DNA from: a virus
Virus record (IMG/VR): IMGVR_UViG_3300003635_000025
Span: 1 to 23,252 of that record
Strand: one strand, 5' to 3'
Length of the DNA: 23,252 bases
In this document: positions 6,637-13,820 of the stretch, in pieces
Position numbering within the stretch: position 1 is the first letter of the stretch
Layout: each line of letters starts with the position of its first letter
Position numbers and translations under genes: made by a program
The notes under the pieces: model-generated
Told to the model about the DNA's origin: nothing
Seen by the model: the letters and a program-made list of their open reading frames with translations, nothing else
Databases searched by the model: none

Positions 6637-7901
6637 TGACCACACTTGAGGCTAAGCGAGTGCTTGCATCGCACGCGCAGGGGGGCAATTGGCGATTCAA
6701 GGGCATGATTCACGCGGCCCTCTCGCAGGGGCCGAGTCGTGAGGACTTCGCCCGCGCATGGCCGAGTGCCAAGCGAAAAAATGACTATCGGTTCTTAGCG
6801 CGGCACACCGACCGTGACGCGGAACAGGAATCCCAGCGCATGTTTACTGGGAGTCGTGGAGATGACAACTACCGCATTCTCTCGGACTTTGCCAACGAGA
6901 GCGTTCCTAAGACGCTTTCTGCCGCGAAGCCGCAGGAACGCGCTGGCGGTGAGGAACTCGGGGCACCGCTTGACGACACCATCAAGCGGACGCTGTTCGC
7001 CACGTCGACGAACGAAGAGGTTGATACACTCTTCCGAAACCAGCTGCTGGAGACGATTATGGAGGGGTCCCGACGCCGACAGATCGCGCGGGACGTCTCG
7101 AACGTCATCAACCCCGACACGCGAAAGGGAGACATCCCGATTGCCGAAGACGACCGCAGTGGACGTCGGACAGCAGAGGGCGCGAAGATTCGTGACGATG
7201 CTGAGAAGTTCACCACCATCGAGTGGGACGTCACGAAGGTCTCTGCGGGGAGTCGCGTCACTGAAGAGATGGTCGACCACGCCATTGTCGACCTTATTGA
7301 GCGGCAGGTTTCGGACGTCGGCCGCCGTGTTGAAAACTCGATCAACGAAGTCTGGCTTACGAACGCCGTCGACGACGCCGTGAGTAACGGGTCCACAGTC
7401 GAGTTTGACAGTACGCAGGATGACCCCGGTTATCAGGCACTCAACAGCCTGTACGGGCAGATTGACCGACAGGACTTCATCCCTGACACCTTCTGTACGA
7501 CGCCTGGGTTCCGGACAGAAGTCTTCAGCAACGACCAGCTTCGGTTTGTCAACCGCTCTGGTGATGATTCGGTTGTCCGTGACCGGATGTTTGAACCGCT
7601 GCTTGACATGGAGCACCACGCCACTTCGCTCAACAGTTACGACAGCGACGGCGGCAACGTCGGCGGGACTGGCGGGGCCCACACGTGGGGGGTCACTGAC
7701 GCCCGCGGGGCGGGCGGGGGTGCTGGGAGCCTTGCACAGGAGCACAATCACCTGATTCTCTACAATCCGAACGGCAACGACATCGAGGTCAAGGACTACG
7801 ATGACCCGATTCGGGACCTCCGTGGGTTCAACGCGCGTATCCACGTCGACCAGGATTACTCGCAGGCCCGCAGTGCAGGCGTCATCGACCAGCCGACGTA
7901 A
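6636..7901 (+). CDS. Major capsid protein (HK97 fold)
   Basis: 421 residues. After a basic, helical N-terminal arm (about 1-100, which may be cleaved by the upstream protease) come features of an HK97-type shell protein: VDTLFRNQLLETIMEGSRRR, an EDDRSGRRTAEGAKI loop, a TIEWDVTKVSAGSRVTEEMV block, and the long helix ERQVSDVGRRVENSINEVW, which is the usual spine helix. A Gly-rich loop at about 345-375 (GGNVGGTGGAH, GAGGGAGSL) precedes the C-terminal strands. A sampled stretch (7081-7140) is 62% GC against 52% at 8521-8580 downstream, consistent with codon choice tuned for high expression. The fold is inferred from these patterns and position after protease and decoration genes. Confidence 0.85.
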   Translation: MTTLEAKRVLASHAQGGNWRFKGMIHAALSQGPSREDFARAWPSAKRKNDYRFLARHTDRDAEQESQRMFTGSRGDDNYRILSDFANESVPKTLSAAKPQERAGGEELGAPLDDTIKRTLFATSTNEEVDTLFRNQLLETIMEGSRRRQIARDVSNVINPDTRKGDIPIAEDDRSGRRTAEGAKIRDDAEKFTTIEWDVTKVSAGSRVTEEMVDHAIVDLIERQVSDVGRRVENSINEVWLTNAVDDAVSNGSTVEFDSTQDDPGYQALNSLYGQIDRQDFIPDTFCTTPGFRTEVFSNDQLRFVNRSGDDSVVRDRMFEPLLDMEHHATSLNSYDSDGGNVGGTGGAHTWGVTDARGAGGGAGSLAQEHNHLILYNPNGNDIEVKDYDDPIRDLRGFNARIHVDQDYSQARSAGVIDQPT

Positions 7902-7910
7902 TCCGACTTA

Positions 7911-7924
7911 GGCTTCTCTTTTTT
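7911..7924 (+). terminator. T-rich terminator after the capsid gene
   Basis: GGCTTCTCTTTTTT, ending in six consecutive T, follows the capsid stop by about ten bases. Archaeal intrinsic termination needs mainly T-tracts in the non-template strand. Partial read-through to the following genes is likely because all are in the same direction. Confidence 0.5.
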
Positions 7925-7948
7925 GGCGCGTGCGTAGTGTGGTTAGCC

Positions 7949-8833
7949 ATGCGCGACGAACTCAACAGTACGAATTAAGAGTACGAACGGACGAAGGCAA
8001 TTCTCGGTGCCCGCGATGCGTTCGGGTCACAAGTCACGAAGGGTGTCACCAATGAAGCCGACTTATCCGGGAATTATCCACTCTCTCCCGAACGTTGGCG
8101 GCTGTTCATCGATGGGACCCGTCAGTTCATCCAATACGATACAATCCCCCAACTTAACGAGATTGTCGACGGGCATGAAATCACACCCGAACAGGGGGAA
8201 GTGGCCCGACTTGCCACGACCGAACGCTTCCGCTACGTCGTTGGGTATGTAATTGAACCGAGTTTTGCGTTTGAATTGAATCGGAGTCTTGAAACCGGGG
8301 ATAAGCTGGTTGTTGGCTATGGCGAACCGGACCTTGAAAACGACATGGCCGATGGGGACGGGTGGTTCTTCATCCACACGCCGGACCAGAACGACGACGA
8401 AGTGGAAGTTGCCGAGTACCGAGCGGGTGAGAAAAAAGACAGTGAGGTGGTCACATTAGAGAAAGCCATTACAATTTGGAAGCGGCTTGCGATTGACTTG
8501 AACTGGTACAACGTTGGTGAGGCGACCTTTACTGAAACGTACACCAATGACGGGAGACAGGTAAATGCCATCAAAGGCCGAACGTCGGTTGATGATGGCA
8601 AAGGCCCAGAGTTCGGCAACGCGCACGTTACCTTTGCGATTGAGCGCGGTTCAAGTAGTTCCGAATTGACGCTCACGGTTGGGTCTGTGGCGGTGCAGAC
8701 ACTTGGAGAGGTGACCGCACTCACGCGAGACAAGTCTTATACGAGTATCTCAAACGTTGATGCGGCAAATACGTGGGTACCCATCCAGGCGATTCGCGTC
8801 GCCCCGACCGAGAACGCATTAACGTTCAAATGA
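7949..8833 (+). CDS. Unknown virion-region protein, frame interrupted by an in-frame TAA at codon 10
   Basis: From ATG 7949 the frame reads MRDELNSTN, stop (TAA 7976-7978), then continues open in the same frame for 284 codons to 8833. No ATG, GTG or TTG occurs in frame between 7979 and GTG 8201. The stretch before 8201 is clearly protein-like (EYERTKAILGARDAFGSQ, YPLSPERWRLFIDGTRQF), so GTG 8201 would discard about 75 real residues. The stop is flanked by a perfect 8-bp direct repeat AGTACGAA (7967-7974 and 7980-7987). The rest is beta-rich (GWFFIHTPDQNDDEVEV, TITIW-like strands) and ends in ATGA overlap with the next gene. Options: recent mutation, sequencing error, read-through, or non-AUG start. 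Family not recognised; a capsid-proximal structural role is inferred from position. Confidence 0.65.
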
Positions 8834-9240
8834 GCCGGTTGCGTCCAGCTGAATACTCTTCCGATAATGACGTTCGGCTTGCGGCACAGGCGTTTGACCC
8901 GTCAAAAGTAGCAGACAGTGGTGGGAACCCATTAGAAGATTCTGATTTTTCCACCCCCTTTGCACTCAACGCAACAAATAGCGTCATTGAGACATCGACG
9001 GCAGTGGAACAGATTGCCGATAGCAGCGGGACACTCCAAACCGATACTACTGACCCCGGCGGGTGGCAGGTCGGGTACGGCACACTCACATCAACGGGGC
9101 AGGGTGCTCAGTCGCGGCAGTCAACCGACAACCTAATCCAGAAACGAGAAATCAGTAGTCGGGATATTATCGTCATCCTTGCGTTTGCCACGGGGACGAA
9201 TGATGTGACCTTTGACGTCTCGACGATTCAGGACTGGTAG
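8830..9240 (+). CDS. Unknown structural-region protein (136 aa)
   Basis: Begins MSRLRPAEYSSDNDVRLAAQ and ends DIIVILAFATGTNDVTFDVS plus a short tail. It is beta-rich, Ser/Thr/Asp-rich, with no Cys, no membrane segment and no recognised motif. ATG 8830 forms an ATGA overlap with the preceding stop, supporting that start over the in-frame GTG at 8773. It is the last gene before the promoter-like box at 9250, so the unit 7949-9240 may be transcribed together. The composition fits a head decoration or head-fibre protein, but this is only a guess from neighbours. Confidence 0.7.
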   Translation: MSRLRPAEYSSDNDVRLAAQAFDPSKVADSGGNPLEDSDFSTPFALNATNSVIETSTAVEQIADSSGTLQTDTTDPGGWQVGYGTLTSTGQGAQSRQSTDNLIQKREISSRDIIVILAFATGTNDVTFDVSTIQDW

Positions 9241-9249
9241 ACGGTAGTT

Positions 9250-9265
9250 AAACCTTTACCATATT
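9250..9265 (+). promoter_or_regulatory. Promoter-like box AAACCTTTACCATATT
   Basis: AAACC begins 33 nt before ATG 9283, the same distance as at 2050, 2441 and 11444. The CTTTACCATAT stretch supplies the TATA-like part. It would start a leaderless message for the neck-gene cluster 9283-11441. Confidence 0.55.
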
Positions 9266-9282
9266 GCCACATATGTGCGCGT

Positions 9283-9525
9283 ATGGTAACGTTCCATCGA
9301 AGTGAACATGCCAAGAGACTTGATAGGCGCTGGCATGAATTTCGGCAAAACGCACGGGAGACAGCGTTTTCGGTTGAGGCGTTTGCCCCCGAGGACCAGG
9401 TTCAATACGACCTTGACACCGCACGCATTACCGGAGAGGAGAACCCACGGACGTATATCTTCAGCCGAAGTATCGACATCCTTGGGATGAATAACATCGA
9501 CATCCGAACCCTCAAAGACCGATGA
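9283..9525 (+). CDS. Small charged protein of unknown function (80 aa)
   Basis: MVTFHRSEHAKRLDRRWHEF is strongly basic and helical, unlike the acidic proteins around it; the second half (FAPEDQVQYDLDTARITGEE onward) is acidic and may be strand-rich. No recognised domain. It is the first gene after a promoter-like box, and its stop overlaps the next start by 4 nt (ATGA), so it heads a coupled run of small neck-region genes. The basic N-terminal half could contact nucleic acid, which is inference. Confidence 0.7.
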   Translation: MVTFHRSEHAKRLDRRWHEFRQNARETAFSVEAFAPEDQVQYDLDTARITGEENPRTYIFSRSIDILGMNNIDIRTLKDR

Positions 9526-9722
9526 CGGGCAGAGTCTTCCCGAGTATCATCCCAGACTCTACTGAGGAGTTCGTCGATGACTCATACGGCAGAAAGGAAC
9601 TTGAACGAATGGACTGGCAAGAAATCCGGTCGATTGCGGTTGAAGTTGACTCGGATAAAATTAATGGGCACAGTGACCGGGACCAAATGGAGGACTTCTT
9701 AACAGGCCATAAGCGCGTATGA
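9522..9722 (+). CDS. SAP/HeH-like mini-protein, copy 1 of a tandem pair (66 aa)
   Basis: Residues 28-51, ERMDWQEIRSIAVEVDSDKI then NGHS, match residues 25-48 of the next protein: RMD, (I/L)R, A-x-E, D/N-(S/T)-D, ING and S are shared in register. The pattern (L-x-x-M-D-x-x-x-L-R-x-x-A-x-E-x-x-x-D-x-x-N-G-x-S) resembles the helix-extension-helix fold of SAP/HeH domains, which bind DNA or proteins. The start ATG overlaps the previous stop (ATGA), and its own stop overlaps the next ATG likewise. The duplication is seen directly; the SAP-like reading is from memory of the pattern. Confidence 0.72.
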   Translation: MTGRVFPSIIPDSTEEFVDDSYGRKELERMDWQEIRSIAVEVDSDKINGHSDRDQMEDFLTGHKRV

Positions 9723-9925
9723 GTATCACCAATCTGGTTACAGACTGCCCGATGCGGAACGGCGATCCGGTATTGACCACCGAGGAAGTCAAACGCATGG
9801 ATAACAAAGTGCTCCGGAGGATGGCCGCAGAGGCTAATACCGATTCGATCAATGGTCGAAGCGTCGCCTTAGAATGGCAGGGGTACTTTGGTCGACAAAG
9901 AACCTTAACCGAGTACCTTGATTAA
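9719..9925 (+). CDS. SAP/HeH-like mini-protein, copy 2 of a tandem pair (68 aa)
   Basis: Residues 25-48 (KRMDNKVLRRMAAEANTDSI then NGRS) align without gaps to residues 28-51 of the preceding gene product. It differs in having a short N-terminal extension with one Cys (TDCPMRNGDPVLT) and a longer C-terminus ending RTLTEYLD. The NGRS ending is the more typical form of this motif. ATGA overlap with the upstream gene; the next gene starts five bases after its stop. Probably arose by tandem duplication followed by divergence. The function of neither copy is known. Confidence 0.72.
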   Translation: MSITNLVTDCPMRNGDPVLTTEEVKRMDNKVLRRMAAEANTDSINGRSVALEWQGYFGRQRTLTEYLD

Positions 9926-9930
9926 CCACC

Positions 9931-10293
9931 ATGGTCAGTGTCTCAGACGTTGAAGCTCTTGATAGCCTCGGGTGGGAGAACCTCGATGCGACGAAGAAAC
10001 AGGCACTCCTTGACGACGCCAAGACAGAGGCGAATACGATTTACACCGGGCGGTATGCACGATTTCCCACCATCGACGGGGACCGTGACATCTTCATCAA
10101 GAACCTTGCCGCGCATAAGTGGGAATTGGCCGAAGGCGGCGAACCCACGACCGAGAGTGCCGGTGGGGGGAGTGTGAGTTACAACACCGTCACGGGTGAT
10201 GCGATTAACAGCCTGCAACAGACGCGGTTTGGTCGGACGGCACTCAAACACGTGCGCGATAGGCAAGGGTTGGGTATCGCTCGGAGCCGCTAA
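9931..10293 (+). CDS. Head-tail connector (adaptor)-like protein (120 aa)
   Basis: Helical N-terminal half (VEALDSLGWENLDATKKQAL) followed by RDIFIKNLAAHKWELAEGGE and a Gly/Ser-rich segment, then LQQTRFGRTALKHVRD. The FIKNLAAHKWELAEGG block followed by a Q-T-x-x-G-x-x-L helix is typical of the small connector proteins that dock under the portal ring. Gene order (after head genes, before an HK97 gp10-like protein) agrees. The stop TAA shares a base with the next ATG (TAATG). The exact family (gp6-like or DUF4054-like) is uncertain. Confidence 0.68.
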   Translation: MVSVSDVEALDSLGWENLDATKKQALLDDAKTEANTIYTGRYARFPTIDGDRDIFIKNLAAHKWELAEGGEPTTESAGGGSVSYNTVTGDAINSLQQTRFGRTALKHVRDRQGLGIARSR

Positions 10294-10736
10294 TGTTGGG
10301 AATGAGCACCGACGTCACGGTGAGTGAGAACGCCCCGAGTGCAGTCAGAGAAGCGAATAGAAAGCGCATCTTTGACGCCATGAAGAAGGGGTTTGCTGTC
10401 GCTCAGAACAACGCCCCGGAGGACAGAGGCACACTCAAGCAGTCTGCGTTTCCACCAGAGGAACGACGGAATGGCGTGATTGAGTTTGGCTACACTCAAC
10501 CCTACGCGCAAGCAATGGAGTTCGGGACGGAACCCTATTGGCCACCGGCACAACCCCTCGTTGAGTGGGCGGACCGGGTACTCGGAGACCCAGGCGCGGG
10601 GTACGCCATTCAACAGAAGATAGCCGAACAGGGGGTTGACCCGCATCCATACGTTCGCCCCGGTCGTGACGCCGTGAAAGACTACTTAAACCGAAACAAT
10701 CTGGATAAATATCTCGACGATGAACTCGGACCCTGA
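10293..10736 (+). CDS. HK97 gp10-like neck/tail protein (147 aa)
   Basis: The signature is clear: APEDRGTLKQSAFPPEE (the AP-x-D-x-G-x-L-x-x-S motif), YAQAMEFGTEPYWPPAQPL (the YA-x-x-x-E-x-G motif), then WADRVLG and DPHPYVRPGRDAVKDYL (the HP-(F/Y)-x-x-P-A helix). Proteins of this family join the head connector to the tail in long-tailed phages. The first ATG (10293) overlaps the previous stop; ATG 10305 (MSTDVT) is an alternative that would shorten it by four residues. It overlaps the next gene by 17 nt. Confidence 0.8.
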   Translation: MLGMSTDVTVSENAPSAVREANRKRIFDAMKKGFAVAQNNAPEDRGTLKQSAFPPEERRNGVIEFGYTQPYAQAMEFGTEPYWPPAQPLVEWADRVLGDPGAGYAIQQKIAEQGVDPHPYVRPGRDAVKDYLNRNNLDKYLDDELGP

Positions 10737-10986
10737 CATCGACCACCAGTTAGAAGACGCCGATAGCACAGCCTTGCTAGTCGGCATGTATAGCGAACTC
10801 CAGAAAATCCGATGGAATCTTGAAAAACTCAACGACACCTTAGCCCCTAGCGAACAAGAGCAACCACAGTACGAGTGTGTCTACTGTCATACAGTCGTGG
10901 GTGAAGACAAGCGAGACGCCCACGCCCGAGACGTCCATAATGCACCGGAGTCTATACCACTCGATAACCTATTCACGGCTGTATGA
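10720..10986 (+). CDS. Small zinc-finger-like protein (88 aa)
   Basis: An acidic helical N-terminal half (LVGMYSELQKIRWNLEKLND, likely coiled coil) is followed by ECVYCHTVVGEDKRDAHARD then VHNAP, a C-x2-C...H-x4-H arrangement like a classical zinc finger. The gene overlaps both neighbours (17 nt upstream, ATGA downstream), so it is co-translated with neck proteins. Coiled coil plus a zinc finger could serve as a small adaptor or regulator. Not recognised as a specific family. Confidence 0.7.
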   Translation: MNSDPDIDHQLEDADSTALLVGMYSELQKIRWNLEKLNDTLAPSEQEQPQYECVYCHTVVGEDKRDAHARDVHNAPESIPLDNLFTAV

Positions 10987-11441
10987 GCGTCACCACAAAC
11001 GCCTCTGAAGCTGTTGAGACGATAGTTGATCTGTTGGATGGTGCAGCGCCGAGTGTGTGGACAAACGCCACGCCACGGGTGCAGGCCATGTGGGAAACAT
11101 CGCAACAGGGCAGACAGCACTACAAAGACCCAGCGGTGTATGTCTGGAGTCCGGTTGATTCGGAGTTTAACTTACTGAGTGGGTTTGATGCAGACAGAAA
11201 CCGTGACCGGTCAACTGTTGAAGTGCAGTGTTGGACGTTGGACGAAACGGAGAGTGCGACACTCGCGTCTGACGTGGTGAACGAACTGTTTGCATACGCC
11301 AACGATAATGAAGCGTTCACCAACGCGCACCGGATTCGGCCGCAGAGTGCAGCCGATAATAGAGCACAGAGTCAAGCGAGGCTTACGAATCACTTTGTCT
11401 ATAACGTCACTATTGACTTGCGTTTTTTACGGGATGTGTAG
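10983..11441 (+). CDS. Tail-completion/terminator-like protein (152 aa)
   Basis: Begins MSVTTNASEAVETIVDLLDG and contains DPAVYVWSPVDSEFNLL, RDRSTVEVQCWTLDETES, ATLASDVVNELFAYANDNEA and a C-terminal FVYNVTIDLRFLRDV strand pair. A helix, then paired strands, then a helix and final strands, 150 residues long, directly before the tail tube gene, is the usual place and shape of the tail terminator that caps the tail tube. No catalytic motif. The call rests on order and secondary-structure pattern. Confidence 0.62.
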   Translation: MSVTTNASEAVETIVDLLDGAAPSVWTNATPRVQAMWETSQQGRQHYKDPAVYVWSPVDSEFNLLSGFDADRNRDRSTVEVQCWTLDETESATLASDVVNELFAYANDNEAFTNAHRIRPQSAADNRAQSQARLTNHFVYNVTIDLRFLRDV

Positions 11442-11460
11442 CCAAACCTCTTAGAGTCTC
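11442..11460 (+). promoter_or_regulatory. Promoter-like box CCAAACCTCTTAGAGTCTC before the tail tube gene
   Basis: CCAAACC is identical to the seven bases at 2048-2054 and likewise follows a TAG stop immediately. AAACC lies 35 nt before ATG 11479. It would give a leaderless message for the highly expressed tube protein. Confidence 0.6.
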
Positions 11461-11478
11461 ACACGAGATTGTGTTTAT

Positions 11479-11946
11479 ATGGCCGCCGAAGTATTCTTCA
11501 GCGATGATGCAACGCTCACGGTGAACGACTCCGCAGATACCGGCTTGGACGTCGTGGCAGAACTCAAAGGAGTTACCTTTGAACTGACTGCCGATCACGT
11601 CACACTGTTTAGCGGGGACTCAATTGAACGCAGTGCTGTCAAGAAGCGCGAACTGGAAATCCCGGTTGACATCTCGGTCGCTGCATTCGACCCCGCGTTT
11701 GCCCAAGCGTGGATGGCGGGTGACAGCACCACCACCGCGACGAGTGTGACTGACACAACTGACGTCGCTGAGTTTAATCTCACTGGCACGTTCACAACGG
11801 TTGGCGGTGGGACGACCTATGACGTCGAAATTGATGGTGTGTACTTCGAGACGCTCCCGATGTTTGGCGCGGACGAAGGCGAATTTATCGTGTGGGACAT
11901 CTCAGGGACGGGGAAAACAGTTAGTAACCTAGATGCGCAAGCATAA
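11479..11946 (+). CDS. Major tail (tube) protein of module A (155 aa)
   Basis: MAAEVFFSDDATLTVNDSAD, then LKGVTFELTADHVTLFSGDS, KKRELEIPVDISVAAFDPAF and a final YDVEIDGVYFETLPMFGADE region. The alternating strands, a central helix (FDPAFAQAWMAG) and a V-x-F-E-L followed by E-L-E-I-P-V pattern match the small tube proteins of siphovirus-type tails. It sits between the completion protein and the chaperone, which is the canonical place, and has its own promoter-like box. Alternative: a baseplate-proximal tube initiator, less likely by order. Confidence 0.72.
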   Translation: MAAEVFFSDDATLTVNDSADTGLDVVAELKGVTFELTADHVTLFSGDSIERSAVKKRELEIPVDISVAAFDPAFAQAWMAGDSTTTATSVTDTTDVAEFNLTGTFTTVGGGTTYDVEIDGVYFETLPMFGADEGEFIVWDISGTGKTVSNLDAQA

Positions 11947-11953
11947 GTGATTC

Positions 11954-12394
11954 ATGAGTACCGATAGACCACGGGACGACAACCTGCGTGACGCTGTTGA
12001 GAATGCCGCTAACGAGATGCGGGAGTCTGAGGAGAACGCGCTTGAGGCACTTAAGCAAGCTGAGGACTCGCGGGATGACTTGCACACTGTCACGCTTACG
12101 GGCGGAATTGAGGTGACGGTGACCGACACCATCCCCGGCAACATCGAGAAAAAAGCACAACTCGCAGAAGAAAAATATCAGCGAGGGGAACTTGACGACG
12201 CCATTGATAGCGTTGTAGAAGTGATGTGCTATGTAATCCAAACGGATGGGTTTGACTCACGCGACGTGTGGCGGCAGTATTACCAAGAGTACGGAAGTAC
12301 GAATCTGATCAAGTGCATGATTAAGGCAACGGACCCGTACTTTGAGCAGCAACAGGAGCTAGAGCAGCAGCGTCAGTTTCGCAACGACAGATAA
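11954..12394 (+). CDS. Tail assembly chaperone of module A (146 aa)
   Basis: Very acidic helical N-terminus (NLRDAVENAANEMRESEENA), a short strand pair (HTVTLTGGIEVTVTDTIPGN), then helices around ELDDAIDSVVEVMCYVIQTD and a Gln-rich end (FEQQQELEQQRQ). Mid-size acidic proteins between tube and tape measure are the G-type chaperones that hold the tape measure during tube assembly. Next to it, in the +1 frame, lies a 41-aa companion at 12411 in the T position. No -1 slippery heptamer precedes its stop, unlike the homologous position in module B. Confidence 0.65.
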   Translation: MSTDRPRDDNLRDAVENAANEMRESEENALEALKQAEDSRDDLHTVTLTGGIEVTVTDTIPGNIEKKAQLAEEKYQRGELDDAIDSVVEVMCYVIQTDGFDSRDVWRQYYQEYGSTNLIKCMIKATDPYFEQQQELEQQRQFRNDR

Positions 12395-12410
12395 GGGGCA
12401 AGTCCTCCTG

Positions 12411-12536
12411 ATGATGTGCGAAATTGTCGGGGATAGACCCACAAATGTGGTCAATTACCCCGAAGCAGAAAAGGAATACTTGAGACAGGCCCTCATAGAA
12501 AAACATAACCGCGAACGGCGTGAGATGGATGTATGA
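12411..12536 (+). CDS. 41-aa ORF in the T-chaperone position
   Basis: MMCEIVGDRPTNVVNYPEAE followed by a charged helix (KEYLRQALIEKHNRERREMD) occupies the gap between the chaperone and the membrane protein gene. It starts at a double ATG (12411/12414), and its stop makes an ATGA overlap with the next gene, which supports translation. The frame is open back to 12363, inside the chaperone gene and +1 relative to it, so a G-T fusion by frameshift at a TTTC site (12377-12380) is also conceivable. It resembles the short helical tail of T-type chaperones. Too short for a firm family call. Confidence 0.55.
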   Translation: MMCEIVGDRPTNVVNYPEAEKEYLRQALIEKHNRERREMDV

Positions 12537-12736
12537 ATCGTATTGAAAAGTTCGCGGTATGGATTGCATCGTTAATCGTCCTTGCGTTTGGGAGTGTGTG
12601 GATGTTCCTCGGAGCTGCCGATGCCGCCATGTTAATATTCGCGCTTGGCGTGGTGGTTGTGTGTTTGAGTGTAGGCATGAACGTTTACCTTACCATCGAT
12701 ATTATGAAACCACATGAGCGGGCGCGAAGTCAATGA
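12533..12736 (+). CDS. Small membrane protein with two transmembrane helices (67 aa)
   Basis: After MNRIEKF comes a hydrophobic helix AVWIASLIVLAFGSVWMFLG, a short AADA turn, then a second AMLIFALGVVVVCLSVGMNV with YLTIDI, and a charged tail KPHERARSQ. The positive-rich ends put both termini inside by the positive-inside rule. It sits between the chaperone genes and the tape measure, overlapping both (4 nt and 23 nt). Two-helix proteins of this size can be holins, but the location inside the tail module is not where holins usually sit; a role in genome entry or tape-measure delivery is equally possible. Confidence 0.72.
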   Translation: MNRIEKFAVWIASLIVLAFGSVWMFLGAADAAMLIFALGVVVVCLSVGMNVYLTIDIMKPHERARSQ

Positions 12737-13820
12737 GTTAGTCGTCGCATTGCGTCCCGAGGGTGTTGATGAGACAGTCGACGGGATGCAACAGGCACAG
12801 ACCGAGTTTGAAGAAACGGCAGACGTAGCCGAACAGAGTTCACAGGAGTTAGAGGATTTCGCCGGTCGGTTTACGGGTGCGTTGCAGGTTGCGACAACTG
12901 GGTTGGCTGTTGCAGCCGGTGGACTTCTCTCGACAGTCCCACTCGTCGGATCGGCGTTTGCCGGTTTGGGCGCGATTATCCAGTCTATTGGACTTCAGAT
13001 TGACCGCTTCCTCCGGGAGAGACTTGGACTCTCTGCCGACTTCCTCTTTGAATTTGCAAATAAAATAGCCCAAGCAGAGGGGCCAATGGCTGATTTCGGA
13101 GCGGCACTAGCCACCCTTGCAGCCGGCTTTGCGCTTATCGTTGGTCCGATAGTCCTTGTGTTGTCTAAGTTGGGGTTACTCAGTGGTGTTGCTAGTTTCG
13201 TTGGTGGGGCGATTGGGACACTTATTGGTATCATCGGCGGGATTCCGCTCACACTAGCCGCAGTTGCAATCGCGCTTATCGCCTTTGCAGCGGCGTGGAT
13301 AACCAACTGGGGCGGGATTCGTGACACCACCATCACGATTCTTGAGGCGATGTTTGATTACTTCACGGACTCCTTTGCAAACACAGTTGCACTGGCGAAA
13401 CTCCTCGGAGAGCGGGTGAAGATTATCTTCGATGATTGGACGAATGAAGCCCACCGAATGGTTGTGATGGCCATGAACGGGATCATCGAGAGTGTTGAAT
13501 CGGCTATCAATAGCGTCATCAACACGATCAACACGTTCTCTGGATTGACTGGGATTAGCTTTGGCGCGGTCTCATTGGGCCGGATGTCCATGCCGAACCG
13601 GTCAAACACACAACAGCGACTTGCACAGAACCAACAGGCGGTGAACAGCCGACTCCGGAGACAGAACGCTATTCAGCGCCGGACGTCCGAGGATATTAGA
13701 ACGGCGCTCGCCGATGTCCTCCCCGAAGAGATTACGACAAAACTCAATATCGACGGGAAGCAGGTAGCCGAGTCTACAGACCGCTGGCGTGGGACGAGTG
13801 TTGCCAACCGGGGGCGGTGA
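12714..13820 (+). CDS. Tape measure protein of module A, short (368 aa)
   Basis: Coiled-coil N-terminus (EETVD-type start, then QQAQTEFEETADVAEQSSQE), then long hydrophobic Gly/Ala-rich spans at about 58-92 (TGLAVAAGGLLSTVPLVGSA) and 128-195 (VGPIVLVLSKLGLL and GGIPLTLAAVAIALIAFAAA), a central WITNWGGIRDTTITIL motif common in tape measures, and a helical C-terminus rich in Gln/Arg. Tape measures set tail length at about 0.15 nm per residue in known phages, so this one predicts a tail near 55 nm, which is short. It lies after the tube and chaperone genes and before baseplate genes, as expected. Confidence 0.82.
   Translation: MSGREVNELVVALRPEGVDETVDGMQQAQTEFEETADVAEQSSQELEDFAGRFTGALQVATTGLAVAAGGLLSTVPLVGSAFAGLGAIIQSIGLQIDRFLRERLGLSADFLFEFANKIAQAEGPMADFGAALATLAAGFALIVGPIVLVLSKLGLLSGVASFVGGAIGTLIGIIGGIPLTLAAVAIALIAFAAAWITNWGGIRDTTITILEAMFDYFTDSFANTVALAKLLGERVKIIFDDWTNEAHRMVVMAMNGIIESVESAINSVINTINTFSGLTGISFGAVSLGRMSMPNRSNTQQRLAQNQQAVNSRLRRQNAIQRRTSEDIRTALADVLPEEITTKLNIDGKQVAESTDRWRGTSVANRGR

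Noticed and set aside
6795-7844. Minus-strand frame of 349 codons opposite the capsid gene
   Set aside because: Mirror of a GC-rich, Asp-rich coding strand; the + strand product has capsid features and upstream signals.
8007-8252. Short + strand frame across the 5' part of the interrupted gene
   Set aside because: Its composition (Ser/Pro/Lys-rich, basic) differs from all neighbours and it competes with a better frame.
8201-8833. GTG 8201 as the true start of the interrupted gene
   Set aside because: About 70 well-formed coding residues precede it in frame, and no ribosome site or promoter lies before it.
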